The notes under the pieces: model-generated | What the model was told of the DNA's origin: nothing | Seen by the model: only the letters and a program-made list of their open reading frames with translations | The model's database searches: none | NCBI GenBank assembly: GCA_035765895.1 | Contig: DASTWL010000069.1 | Span: 1-56,463 of the forward strand | Direction of reading: 5' to 3' | Source of the DNA: Verrucomicrobiia bacterium | GTDB lineage: Bacteria; Verrucomicrobiota; Verrucomicrobiia; Limisphaerales; DSYF01 | DNA length: 56,463 nt | Position numbers and translations under genes: made by a program | In this document: positions 19,001-27,081 of the stretch, one piece after another | Layout of the letters: each line of letters starts with the position of its first letter | Position numbering within the stretch: the first letter of the stretch is position 1

Positions 19001-21281
19001 CCGTTTGGTCGGGCAGATGGACGAAGTGGCCGTGTATAACCGAACCCTGACCGGGACGCAGATTGCCCAGCTTGCCGGCGCGCCCACCATTGTGGTTGCC
19101 TCGCCGGCGAACGGGTCCGAGTTTGCGACCACGGACAACATTCCCGTGACGTGCAACGTGGCGGGCACCAACGGACACACCGTCAACCTCGTGCAGATCC
19201 TGAGCAATGGGACGCCCGTGGGGCAGTCGAGTGTGCCGCCCTACACCGTGAATTTGAACAATCTGCCCGTGGGACCCAACGTGCTGACGGCGCGGTTGTT
19301 CTACGATTCCGGGCTCGCCGTGGTTTCCACGCCGGTCAGCTTGAGCATCACGTCGGGCTTTGCGGTGCCGTATCCGGGCCTGCTCGCCGCCTACGGGCCG
19401 GCCAGCTACTGGCGTTTCGGCGAAACCAATGGCAGCACAACGGCCGTGGACGCCATCAACGGCCACAACGGAACGGTGCAGGGGAGCGGCCTCGCGCTTG
19501 GCGTGACGGGTCCGCGCCCGCCCGCCTATCCGCAGTTTGACGCCACCAACACGGCCGCGCAGTTCAATGGAACGAGCAATTGGATCGCGTGCGGCACAGC
19601 CGCGTCGCTGGCGGGCACGGACGATTTCACCCTGGCCGCCTGGATCAAAACCACGGCCACGAGTGCCGGGGTGATTTTGCAACAGCGGGACGGTGGTTTT
19701 AACGGCGAATATGGCCTGTCCGTCAATGCGAATGGCACGGTGAACTTCTACCTGTATGGCAACAGCGCCTACCAATACAGCTTTGCCACTACCCAAACGG
19801 TCAACAACGGCCTGTGGCACTTCATCGTCGCCGAACGGAGCGGCGGCACCAATGGTTACCTCTACATTGACGGCGTGCGCGCGGCGTCGGCGACCGGCAC
19901 CGCCCGTGCCTTGGATGGTTCCATCGGCACTTACATCGGCCGGGACGTGCGCGATGGCGTCAACAACTTCAACGGGCAGATTGATGAAGTGGCCATCTTC
20001 GAGCGGGCCTTGACGGCGACGGAAATTGCCCAGCTCGCGAACACGAATCAATCGGTGCAGCAGTTCACCCTGGCCTACCTCGCGGGCGCCAACGGCACCC
20101 TGTCCGGCAATACCAACCAGACGGTCAATGACGGTGGCACCGGCACCGCCGTGACCGCCGTCCCCAACACGGGATACCATTTCGCCGGTTGGAGCGACGG
20201 TTCCCAGGCCAATCCGCGCACGGACAGCAACGTGACGAACAACCTCAGCGTCACGGCCAGCTTTGCCATCAACACCTACACCCTGACTTACACCGCGGGC
20301 GCCCACGGTTCTCTCAGCGGCACCCGTCCGCAAACGGTGAACTACGGCGCCAGCGGAACAGCGGTTACGGCCGTTCCTGACACGGGCTATTACTTCGCCA
20401 ATTGGAGCGATGGTTCAACGGCCAATCCACGGGCCGATGCGAACGTGACGAGCAACGTCAATGTGACGGCCTACTTTGCCAACGGGCTGCCGGCTCCGTG
20501 GGTGACCAACAAGATTGGCACCGTGGCCGCGGCCACGACGGCGAGCTATGCGAATGGATCCTTCACCGTTGCCGGTGCCGGAGCCAACATCTCCGGCCGG
20601 AGCGACAATTTCTGGTTCGTCAGCCAGCCGTGGACAGGTGATGTCACGATCACCGCCCGGCTCGTCAGCGAACAGAACACCGGTTCGGCCGCACTCGCCG
20701 GCGTCATGTTGCGCGAAATCACCGCGAGCGGTTCGCGTTGCGTGTTTATGGGGCTGAATCCGAATGGCGGCGCCCAGTGGGTGCGGCGAACGAAGACCGG
20801 CAACGCCAGTTCGAGCACGACGGTTTCCGGACCAACGGCGGCGTATTGGGTGCGCCTGACCCGCAGCAGCAACACGCTGGCCGGCTATCTTTCGGCCGAC
20901 GGGGCGACCTGGACGCAGGTGGCCAGCGTCACGTTCAGCCTGAATACGAGTTGCAGCGTCGGCATGGCCGTTTGTTCTGGTTCCAGTTCCACGCTGAACA
21001 CGTCCGTGTTCGATTCGGTGAGCGTGACCAACGCCGTCCTGACGCCCGCTGCCCAGGTTCTGCCGCTGGCACCGGCTGAACTCGGCCCGATCACATTTGA
21101 TGCCGATACGGTCCGCTTTGCCGTGACCGGGGAGACCAACAGCGTCTGGCAACTGGAGGAATCCGGCGACGGTGTAACGTGGAGCACGTTGCAATCCGTG
21201 ACGCTCATCAATGGGACGGTTCAGCAAAGCGAAGCGGATGACGCCCGGCCAATGCGGCTGTTCCGGCTTTCTGCGCCGTGA
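16056..21281 (+). CDS. Giant secreted kelch/LamG/InlB-repeat protein
   Basis: A 1741-residue exported multidomain protein. A signal peptide (LSLCLLCSWRAAA) is followed by a kelch-type beta-propeller like galactose oxidase (about 40-380). Next come an Ig-like domain of the DUF1929 kind (about 381-490), an FN3 domain (about 495-580), a DUF1349-like beta-sandwich (about 587-790), LamG domain 1 (about 800-1005), an Ig-like linker (about 1011-1100) and LamG domain 2 (about 1105-1325). Two tandem InlB-type repeats follow (about 1335-1475, each with the GYxFAxWSDGS motif), then a second DUF1349-like domain (about 1476-1655) and a C-terminal Ig-like domain. The propeller keeps a Cys (DSCTETLPDG) near the position of the galactose oxidase thioether Cys, but I cannot identify its partner Tyr, so oxidase activity is doubtful. 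More likely a glycan-binding surface protein. No PEP-CTERM or other sorting tail. Monocistronic, between two terminators. Confidence 0.85.
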   Translation: MKPTHSSSDHHHSLARLFSRLRFITLSLCLLCSWRAAAGGTWTPLAHPAPGGISLMLLLSDGTVMCQNGGNTTWYRLTPDIHGSYVNGTWTTLAPMHDSRRYYGSQVLRDGRVYVAGGEYGTGGGKMELYDPLADAWTPPMTVPNGPIDSCTETLPDGNVLQGNAGRDTRIYDVTNNSYSSAIMSLGGQDEPSWVKLQDGSFLTLTDTNSERFVPSLNQWVADGNVPTTLFGYGYEIGAALLLPDGKVFYIGGTSHTAIYTPWTNIAGVYTPAGTTNAGTWVAGPDIPNNDGAVDAPAAMLVNGKILCCMANTTTNFGSASTFYEYDYTANSFTQLNGPTGTAEFGAVAYGCTMLDLPDGTVLLSSGSSQVYSYQPDSAPLAGAAPAILSVTTNLDGSFHVTGTQLNGISEGAHYGDDSQMNSDYPVARITNGVGNVLYCRTYNWSTCNLMTGTNVVTTEMTLPAGLLAGTYPLVVTANGIASAPFLLSIPGTPLPPVANLMFTAKSPNQMAFQWSAIGLTEAGYVVQRSTDGINFSTLASLGLNVTNYTDNTVTPLEQYYYRVMGTNAYGLGKAAMIFAASPALVSVPAPWQSDDVGAVQGSGAVGTNGGTFTVIASGTGIGADDDQFRFVYQPVVGDVTITARITGSQNSGSNALAGVMIRSSLGSDVAGALIGYDAGTQSTVFEHRAAAAKQATYGLKVYGEPDEDLSRNAGVAIQSFGAEAASTPLWVRLVRNGNVITGYTSTDGTNWTQAGVTTLDALAPVVEVGLAVSSGTYNLLNTSTFDNVTVTGMPAVIPPPLAEWKLDETSGTAAKDAVDSFDGLYENMVLNQPGATLNTGTAVSFNGTNADVSIPALGLTTTNFTITGWVKRTGAQTSFSGLVFSRNAGNRGAGLMLANNGANVELRYSWNDVSSEWNAATGLNLPDGQWAFIALTISPTRAIVYLATNGVVSAVTNNTAPSALTLSGNLYFGYDAASSSRRLVGQMDEVAVYNRTLTGTQIAQLAGAPTIVVASPANGSEFATTDNIPVTCNVAGTNGHTVNLVQILSNGTPVGQSSVPPYTVNLNNLPVGPNVLTARLFYDSGLAVVSTPVSLSITSGFAVPYPGLLAAYGPASYWRFGETNGSTTAVDAINGHNGTVQGSGLALGVTGPRPPAYPQFDATNTAAQFNGTSNWIACGTAASLAGTDDFTLAAWIKTTATSAGVILQQRDGGFNGEYGLSVNANGTVNFYLYGNSAYQYSFATTQTVNNGLWHFIVAERSGGTNGYLYIDGVRAASATGTARALDGSIGTYIGRDVRDGVNNFNGQIDEVAIFERALTATEIAQLANTNQSVQQFTLAYLAGANGTLSGNTNQTVNDGGTGTAVTAVPNTGYHFAGWSDGSQANPRTDSNVTNNLSVTASFAINTYTLTYTAGAHGSLSGTRPQTVNYGASGTAVTAVPDTGYYFANWSDGSTANPRADANVTSNVNVTAYFANGLPAPWVTNKIGTVAAATTASYANGSFTVAGAGANISGRSDNFWFVSQPWTGDVTITARLVSEQNTGSAALAGVMLREITASGSRCVFMGLNPNGGAQWVRRTKTGNASSSTTVSGPTAAYWVRLTRSSNTLAGYLSADGATWTQVASVTFSLNTSCSVGMAVCSGSSSTLNTSVFDSVSVTNAVLTPAAQVLPLAPAELGPITFDADTVRFAVTGETNSVWQLEESGDGVTWSTLQSVTLINGTVQQSEADDARPMRLFRLSAP

Positions 21282-21308
21282 CGGGCGGACCGGTTGGGAC
21301 AGTGTCAG

Positions 21309-21350
21309 CCCTCGACCGAACCGCCGGGGATTCGGTCGGGGGTTTTGTTT
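21309..21350 (+). terminator. Rho-independent terminator after the giant gene
   Basis: CCCTCGACCGAA (21309-21320) pairs with TTCGGTCGGGGG (21331-21342), 12 pairs with one G-T wobble and a ten-base loop, followed by TTTTGTTT. It ends the giant-protein transcript 28 bases after its stop. Confidence 0.9.
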
Positions 21351-21365
21351 CAACGCGCAGTGCCT

Positions 21366-21408
21366 CCCCCGAATGTGCGATACCGGCGGCGGACTGCGTT
21401 GGGCTAGC
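21366..21408 (+). promoter_or_regulatory. Degenerate copy of the TGTGGTAT element before tdh
   Basis: CCCCC (21366-21370), GAA, TGTGCGAT (21374-21381). This matches site 2 except for two bases in the right half. The expected -10 position (about 21402-21408) reads GGCTAGC, a poor hexamer, so the promoter is uncertain. It lies 137 bases before the tdh ATG. Confidence 0.3.
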
Positions 21409-21518
21409 GTGGTCATCGCCAAAGAACGCTGGCCTGACTGCGTTCCTCCCGGAAACGGCAAGTCCCGCTGCGAGCGCGGAGGTGTTGTCGTGGGAGAATG
21501 ACTGATCCCCGTTCACCA

Positions 21519-22544
21519 ATGAAAGCACTGGTCAAAAAAGAGCGAAAACCCGGCTTGTGGCTGGAGGACGTTCCCGCGCCTGAAGTGGGCATCAACGACG
21601 TGCTCATCCGCGTGGACCGCACGGGCATTTGCGGCACGGATTTCCACATCTACAAATGGGATGCCTGGGCGCAGAAGACCATTCCTGTGCCGATGGTCGT
21701 GGGCCACGAATTCGTCGGCGAAGTCGTGCAGGTCGGCGCCAATGTGAAGGATTTTTTTCCGGGCGAAGTGGTCAGCGCGGAAGGGCACGTCGTGTGCGGG
21801 CGCTGCCGCAACTGCCTGGCGGGCCGGCGCCATCTGTGCGCGGACACCAAGGGCATCGGCGTGAACCGTCCGGGTGCGTTTGCAGAACTTATCGCGGTGC
21901 CCATGACGAATGTCTGGCACCACAAGCCGAACATTGACCGCGATGTGGCATCCATTTTTGATCCGTTCGGCAATGCGGTGCACACCGCGCTGTCGTTCGA
22001 CGTGCTGGGCGAGGATGTGTTGATCACCGGCGCGGGGCCCATCGGCATCATGGCCGTGGCCATTGCGAAACACGCCGGGGCGCGGCATGTGGTGGTGACC
22101 GACGTGAACGAGTTCCGGCTCGAACTGGCCCGCAAAATGGGCGCCACGGTGGCCTTGAACGTGAGCCGGGGTTCGTTGCGCGAGGTGCAGCGGCAGCTCG
22201 AAATGAAGGAGGGCTTTGACGTCGGCCTCGAAATGTCCGGCAACGCCGCCGCGTTCAGCGACATGATTGACAACATGGCGCACGGCGGCAAAATCGCGAT
22301 GCTGGGCATCCCCGCCGAGCCGATGGCCATTGATTGGAACAAGGTGGTTTTCAACATGCTCACAATCAAGGGCATTTACGGCCGGGAGATGTATGAAACG
22401 TGGTATAAGATGACCGTGATGCTGGAGAGCGGGCTCGACATCCGGCCGGTCATCACCCATCGCTTTCATTTCACCGAGTTTGAAAAGGGATTCGAAGTGA
22501 TGAAGACCGGCCAGTCGGGCAAGGTGATTCTCCATTGGCGGTGA
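21519..22544 (+). CDS. tdh: L-threonine 3-dehydrogenase
   Basis: Oxidises L-threonine to 2-amino-3-ketobutyrate with NAD; Kbl then cleaves the product to glycine and acetyl-CoA. The 341 residues equal the E. coli enzyme. Catalytic-zinc region [12 protein letters not shown] with GHEFVGEV, structural-zinc cysteines in [18 protein letters not shown] fold GAGPIGIMA, then [14 protein letters not shown] and [15 protein letters not shown], which distinguish Tdh from other medium-chain dehydrogenases. I choose ATG 21519 ([12 protein letters not shown]); a start at 21498 would add seven residues. Unusually, kbl is not next to it but 22 kb downstream; a cysteine-synthase homologue follows after 13 bases. 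A degenerate copy of the shared promoter motif lies upstream. Confidence 0.96.
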   Translation: MKALVKKERKPGLWLEDVPAPEVGINDVLIRVDRTGICGTDFHIYKWDAWAQKTIPVPMVVGHEFVGEVVQVGANVKDFFPGEVVSAEGHVVCGRCRNCLAGRRHLCADTKGIGVNRPGAFAELIAVPMTNVWHHKPNIDRDVASIFDPFGNAVHTALSFDVLGEDVLITGAGPIGIMAVAIAKHAGARHVVVTDVNEFRLELARKMGATVALNVSRGSLREVQRQLEMKEGFDVGLEMSGNAAAFSDMIDNMAHGGKIAMLGIPAEPMAIDWNKVVFNMLTIKGIYGREMYETWYKMTVMLESGLDIRPVITHRFHFTEFEKGFEVMKTGQSGKVILHWR

Positions 22545-22557
22545 CCGCGCAATTCCC

Positions 22558-23520
22558 GTGAGCACGAATGCCATTCCCATTCCGCCGCGCGCCACGACCG
22601 TGCTGGGCTTGATCGGCAACACGCCTTTGGTGCCGCTGCGGTTTGCGTCCGAGGGCGTCACGATCCTGGCCAAGTGTGAATTCTTGAATCCCAGCGGCAG
22701 CATCAAGGACCGGCTGGCGAAGACGGTGCTCGTGGACGCCTGGCAGCGCGGTCTGGTGGGGCCGGATTCCGTGGTCCTCGAATGCACGAGCGGGAACACC
22801 GGCATCGCGTTGTCCATGGTGGGCGCGGCGCTGGGCTGTCACGTGACGATTTTGATGTCCGCCGGTGCCAGCGAAGAGCGGCGCCGGCTCATCCGGCAGC
22901 TGGGTGCGGAGCTGATTTTGTTTGAAAGCGAAGGGCGTTATCAGACGGGCATTGAAATGTCCCGGGCGATGGCGGCGGCGGATCCGCGCTACTTTTTGCC
23001 GCGGCAGTTCGAGAACCCCCTGAACATCGAGGATCACGAACACGGCACCGGCCAGGAGATTTTGCGGCAGGCCGACGGACCGATTGATGCGTTCGTCAGC
23101 GGATTCGGCACCGGCGGCACGCTCGCGGGCTGTGGCCGCGCCATCAAACATTGCTGGCCCAAGGCGCGCATCGTGGCGATGGAGCCCGCGGAGCAGGCGT
23201 TGCTGGCCGGAGAATGTCCGTGCTGCCACTACATCGAGGGCGTGGCGGATGGTTTCCTGCCCCCGCTGGTGCGCGAGGCACCGATTGACGGCGAGGTGAA
23301 GGTGCGCAGTGCGGAAGCGCTGGCCATGACGCAGCGGCTGCACCGTGAGTTTGGCCTGCTCGTCGGCACCTCCTCGGGCGCAAACGCCGTGGCCGCCCTG
23401 CGCGTGGCGACGGAACTGGGACCGCGCGCCACAGTCGTGACCATTTTGTGCGACCGCGCCGAACGCTACTTCAGCACCAGTTTGTTTGCCGGGGCCGACT
23501 CTGCCGCGCCCCGTTCGTGA
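22558..23520 (+). CDS. PLP-dependent cysteine synthase family protein
   Basis: A 320-residue fold-type II PLP enzyme of the O-acetylserine sulfhydrylase family. Lys50 in NPSGSIKDR is the Schiff-base residue. CTSGNTGIAL binds substrate, FGTGGTLAGCGR binds the PLP phosphate, and SSGANAVAAL and ILCDRAERYFST complete the active site. It may make cysteine from O-acetylserine or cleave or form cystathionine; CysK, CysM and CBS-like members cannot be separated safely here. The GTG at 22558 is the first in-frame start, 13 bases after tdh, so the two are probably co-transcribed. An unusual CPCCHYIEG stretch with three cysteines sits near residue 221. The DUF3472 gene follows after 20 bases. Confidence 0.9.
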   Translation: MSTNAIPIPPRATTVLGLIGNTPLVPLRFASEGVTILAKCEFLNPSGSIKDRLAKTVLVDAWQRGLVGPDSVVLECTSGNTGIALSMVGAALGCHVTILMSAGASEERRRLIRQLGAELILFESEGRYQTGIEMSRAMAAADPRYFLPRQFENPLNIEDHEHGTGQEILRQADGPIDAFVSGFGTGGTLAGCGRAIKHCWPKARIVAMEPAEQALLAGECPCCHYIEGVADGFLPPLVREAPIDGEVKVRSAEALAMTQRLHREFGLLVGTSSGANAVAALRVATELGPRATVVTILCDRAERYFSTSLFAGADSAAPRS

Positions 23521-23540
23521 TCGCCAATCCTTTCCCCCCC

Positions 23541-24818
23541 ATGAAGAAATTATTCGCCACCGCCCTGTTGTTTCTCCCGCTGTTGGCTGTTCGGGCAGAA
23601 ATGCGCATCCCGGCCGGCACGGCCTATCTCGAACCCGACCCCGACGGGGCGCGCGTGTCCGAGCGCCGCGGCATTACCGGCTGGCGCGATCCGCAACTGC
23701 AGGTGGTTTGGTTTGGCGACTTCCAGACGCCCGGAGAACTCAGTTGCGCGCTGGATGTGCGTTTGCCGGCCGGGCAGGAATCAAAGCTCCGTTTGAGCGT
23801 GGCCGGCACGTCCCGCGAGGCCACGGTGGTCGGCTGCACGAACACCGTGCGCGTGTCATTTGGTCCGTTCCGAATTGCGATGGCGGGTTACCAGCGTTTC
23901 ACGCTCGCGTCGCTGAATCCCGCCGGCGTGGGGGCCGGTGACATCGAGGCGCTGGTGCTCGATGGTCCGGCCACGCAGCAGGCGCATTTCAATCTCAAGG
24001 AACGGCGCAATGCCGCTTCGGTGCATCTCGCGTATCCCACGGGCGGCGCGACCAACGTTGACGCGTTCTATTGTGAAGTGACCGGCGTGGACACCCCGTT
24101 GTGGACGTATTTCGAAGCCTGCGGCTGGCATCGCGGCTATCTGGGCATGCAGGTGAACAGCCCCACCGAGCGGCGCATCATCTTTTCCGTTTGGGACAGC
24201 GGCAACGAGGGCGTCGACCGCAACAAGGTGGCGGCCGAAGATCGGGTGACGCTTGTCGCGAAGGGTGAAGGCGTGGACGCGGGCAGCTTCGGGAATGAAG
24301 GCACGGGAGGTCACAGCCATCTGGTCTATGATTGGAAAACCGGCGAGCGGCAGCGATTCATGGTCACCGCCAAAGTGAATGACCGCACCCATACCACGTA
24401 TTCCGGCTATTGGTTTCATCCGGAGCAGAAGAGGTGGATGTTGATTTCGAGCTGGAAGGCGCCCAAGGACGGCCAGTATCTCCGCGGACTTTACAGCTTT
24501 TGCGAAAACTTCGGCGGCAGCAACGGCGAGCTGCGACGCAAGGCGCTTTATGGCAACCAATGGTATCACACGACCGACGGTCAATGGCATGAACAGCTGA
24601 CGGCCAGGTTCAGCCACGACCCGACGGGCCGGGCCGACCGGCGGGATCGGTTCATGGGCGTTGAGGACGGTCAATTCTTCCTGTCAACGGGCGGCTTCAT
24701 TCCCGGCTACACCGAGTATGGAACCCTCTTCACACGACCTCCGACCGGTCCGGCCCCACCGGACTTCATGCCGGCGGAACTTTTCCAAGGCGGCAGCGCC
24801 GTGACCACGGGCCATTGA
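23541..24818 (+). CDS. Secreted DUF5077/DUF3472 protein
   Basis: A 425-residue exported protein: signal peptide MKKLFATALLFLPLLAVRA, then a DUF5077-like N-terminal beta domain (about 22-150) and a DUF3472 domain (about 160-400) with WTYFEACGWHRGYLGMQVNS, IFSVWDSGNEGVDRN, GTGGHSHLVYDW and YSGYWFHPEQKRWMLISSWK. These domains are common in glycan-degradation loci of Bacteroidota and Verrucomicrobiota; biochemical role unknown, perhaps carbohydrate binding. The ATG at 23541 gives the signal peptide; the longer frame from 23448 is a shadow of the cysteine-synthase gene. Its stop overlaps the next start by one base (TGATG), so it is coupled with the glycosidase that follows. Confidence 0.88.
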   Translation: MKKLFATALLFLPLLAVRAEMRIPAGTAYLEPDPDGARVSERRGITGWRDPQLQVVWFGDFQTPGELSCALDVRLPAGQESKLRLSVAGTSREATVVGCTNTVRVSFGPFRIAMAGYQRFTLASLNPAGVGAGDIEALVLDGPATQQAHFNLKERRNAASVHLAYPTGGATNVDAFYCEVTGVDTPLWTYFEACGWHRGYLGMQVNSPTERRIIFSVWDSGNEGVDRNKVAAEDRVTLVAKGEGVDAGSFGNEGTGGHSHLVYDWKTGERQRFMVTAKVNDRTHTTYSGYWFHPEQKRWMLISSWKAPKDGQYLRGLYSFCENFGGSNGELRRKALYGNQWYHTTDGQWHEQLTARFSHDPTGRADRRDRFMGVEDGQFFLSTGGFIPGYTEYGTLFTRPPTGPAPPDFMPAELFQGGSAVTTGH

Positions 24819-27007
24819 TGAAAATGGCCCTGTCAAGGTCGCGGCAGGCGGCGTGGCTGGCCGGCCTCGTGCTGGGGCTGCTGCCGTTTAAAATCCCCGC
24901 CGCCGACTGGCTGGTCGATCCGACGCCCTTCCGTGCGACCGTTGGAACCAACGCCGCCGGCGGCGAAGTGATTCTGGAAAACGGTCTGGTCCGTCGCGTC
25001 ATCAAGCTTGCGCCGAATGCCGCAACGGTGGCGTTCGACAATTTGATGACCGGTGAATCCATTTTGCGTGCGGTGCGGCCGGAGGCGCGGATTGAACTGG
25101 AGGGGAAAGGGTTTGATGTGGGCGGGCTGGTGGGCCAGCCGGTGCAAAACTATTTCGCCCCGGACTGGCTGGCGCAGATGCAGGCGGATCCAGCGGCATT
25201 CCGCTTTGTCGGTTTGCAAATGGGATCCGCCGAACCCCGCTTCCCGTGGCGGAAACATCCCGAATGGCTGTCGCATGAGGCTCCGTGGCCGCCACCGGGC
25301 AGGGCTGTGACACTGATGTTCGCCGCACCCGCCAACGCCGGTGCCGTGGAAGTCGAGGTGCACTACGAAATCTACGACGGCCTGCCGTTGATTGCGAAAT
25401 GGCTGACCGTGCGGAACCACTCGGCAAAACCGGTCATGCTCAATTCCCTGACCGTCGAACAGCTCGCGTTCATGGAACCGGAGTCCATCGTGGACGGTCC
25501 GGCGGCCAATTTTCGCGGAAGCTACCGCGCCTTTGATGCGTTCAGTGATTATTCCTTTGGCGGCAACATGAGCGCCACCGCCGACGCGCCCGCCATTCAT
25601 TGGACAAAGGACCCGCTCTACAAAACCCAGGTCTCCTACAATCTCGAAACGCCCTGTCTGCTGGAATGTTCCCCACCCATCGGACCGGAGCAGGAAATCG
25701 AGCCGGGCGGCGCTTTTGAATCCTTCCGCGTGTTTGAACTCGTGCATGACAGCACCGATCGCGAACGCCGGGGTCTGGCCGTCCGCCGGGCGTATCGCGC
25801 GCTCGCCCCGTGGGTGCAGGAAAACCCGATCCTCATGCACGTCCGCAGTGCCCGGCCGGACGCGGTGAAAACCGCCGTGGACCAGTGTGCCGAGGTTGGC
25901 TTTGAAATGGTCATCATGACATTCGGCAGCGGCTTCGACATCGAAAACGAAAGCCCGGAATACCTGGCACAGCTCAAATCGCTCGCGGATTATGCGCGGA
26001 GCAAAGGCGTGGCGCTCGGTGGCTATTCACTGCTCGCGAGCCGGTCCATTGATGCGAAAAATGACGCCATCAATCCAAAGACCGGCAAACCCGGTGGCAT
26101 GCGCTTCGGCGATTCGCCGTGTCTCGGCAGCGAATGGGGCGAAAATTATTTCCGCAAGTTGCGGCAATTCTTCGAACGGACCGGCTGCGGCGTTTTGGAA
26201 AACGACGGCTCATATCCCGGCGACGTCTGTGCCTCGACAAATCATCCAGGTCATGCCGGCTTGGCGGATTCGCAGTGGAAGCAGTGGAAAATTATTTCCG
26301 GATTTTATGAATGGTGCCGCGGGCGGGGCATCTATCTCAACGTGCCGGACTGGTATTTTCTGGCCGGCTCCAGCAAGACGGGCATGGGCTATCGCGAAAC
26401 CGACTGGTCGCTCCCGCGTGCGCAGCAGGAAATCATCGAGCGGCAAAACATATACGACGGCACCTGGGAAAAAACGCCGGGCATGGGCTGGATGTTCGTG
26501 CCGTTGACGCAATATCACGGCGGCGGGGAGGCGGCGACGATTGAGCCGCTGAAGGACCATCTCGAACATTATGAAACACGGCTGGCCAATCTGTTCGGGG
26601 CCGGCGTGCAGGCGTGCTATCGCGGACCGCGCTTGTTTGATGGTCCACAAACTGAAGCGGTCGTCAAAAGGTGGGTGGATTTTTACAAGGCGCATCGCGC
26701 GATTCTCGACAGCGACCTCATTCATCTGCGCCGTGCGGATGGCCGTGACTGGGACGGGTGGCTGCACGTCAACCCGCAGCTTCCGGAACGCGGTTTGGCG
26801 ATGTGCTACAATCCGCTGAACGTTCCGATCGAGCGCCACCTCAAACTGCCGCTGTATTACACGGGATTAACCAATGCGGTGGCCGTGCATTACGAGAACG
26901 GGGCGATTGAGAAGGTCAATCTGGACCGCGATTACTCGGCCGAGGTTTCGGTGAAAATTCCGGCGCATGGGCGAACCTGGCTGGTCCTTGGCCCGCCGGA
27001 AAATTAA
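24818..27007 (+). CDS. Secreted GH-D-like glycosidase, second type
   Basis: A 729-residue exported protein with a signal peptide (QAAWLAGLVLGLLPFKIPAA). An N-terminal beta-supersandwich (about 30-330) is followed by a barrel of alpha-galactosidase type: EMVIMTFGSGFDIENES, GGYSLLASRS, CGVLENDGSYPGD, YLNVPDWYFLAGSSK and TGMGYRETDWSLPR. Asp463 in ENDG is the candidate nucleophile by position. The C terminus (about 640-729) is a beta domain. It is distinct from the enzyme at 13827, longer and without a KFDG motif, and may belong to an uncharacterised GH36-like subfamily. The ATG at 24818 touches the DUF3472 stop; a TTG one codon upstream is possible. It converges with the MFS gene; no terminator is clear in the 74-base gap. 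Confidence 0.7.
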   Translation: MKMALSRSRQAAWLAGLVLGLLPFKIPAADWLVDPTPFRATVGTNAAGGEVILENGLVRRVIKLAPNAATVAFDNLMTGESILRAVRPEARIELEGKGFDVGGLVGQPVQNYFAPDWLAQMQADPAAFRFVGLQMGSAEPRFPWRKHPEWLSHEAPWPPPGRAVTLMFAAPANAGAVEVEVHYEIYDGLPLIAKWLTVRNHSAKPVMLNSLTVEQLAFMEPESIVDGPAANFRGSYRAFDAFSDYSFGGNMSATADAPAIHWTKDPLYKTQVSYNLETPCLLECSPPIGPEQEIEPGGAFESFRVFELVHDSTDRERRGLAVRRAYRALAPWVQENPILMHVRSARPDAVKTAVDQCAEVGFEMVIMTFGSGFDIENESPEYLAQLKSLADYARSKGVALGGYSLLASRSIDAKNDAINPKTGKPGGMRFGDSPCLGSEWGENYFRKLRQFFERTGCGVLENDGSYPGDVCASTNHPGHAGLADSQWKQWKIISGFYEWCRGRGIYLNVPDWYFLAGSSKTGMGYRETDWSLPRAQQEIIERQNIYDGTWEKTPGMGWMFVPLTQYHGGGEAATIEPLKDHLEHYETRLANLFGAGVQACYRGPRLFDGPQTEAVVKRWVDFYKAHRAILDSDLIHLRRADGRDWDGWLHVNPQLPERGLAMCYNPLNVPIERHLKLPLYYTGLTNAVAVHYENGAIEKVNLDRDYSAEVSVKIPAHGRTWLVLGPPEN

Positions 27008-27081
27008 AGACGAACGTCACAAGCGATAATCCCGGGCATTTCCTTCTTAAAGCTGCCGCACTTCGGTCAGGTTGGGAGCGC

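Noticed and set aside
17907-20333. 808-codon minus-strand frame
   Set aside because: Antisense of the giant LamG protein; composition is Gly/Arg/Val-rich with no domain, as expected for a GC-rich shadow.
21351-21518. Glycine riboswitch before tdh
   Set aside because: The conserved GGAGAG-type core and paired arms were not found.
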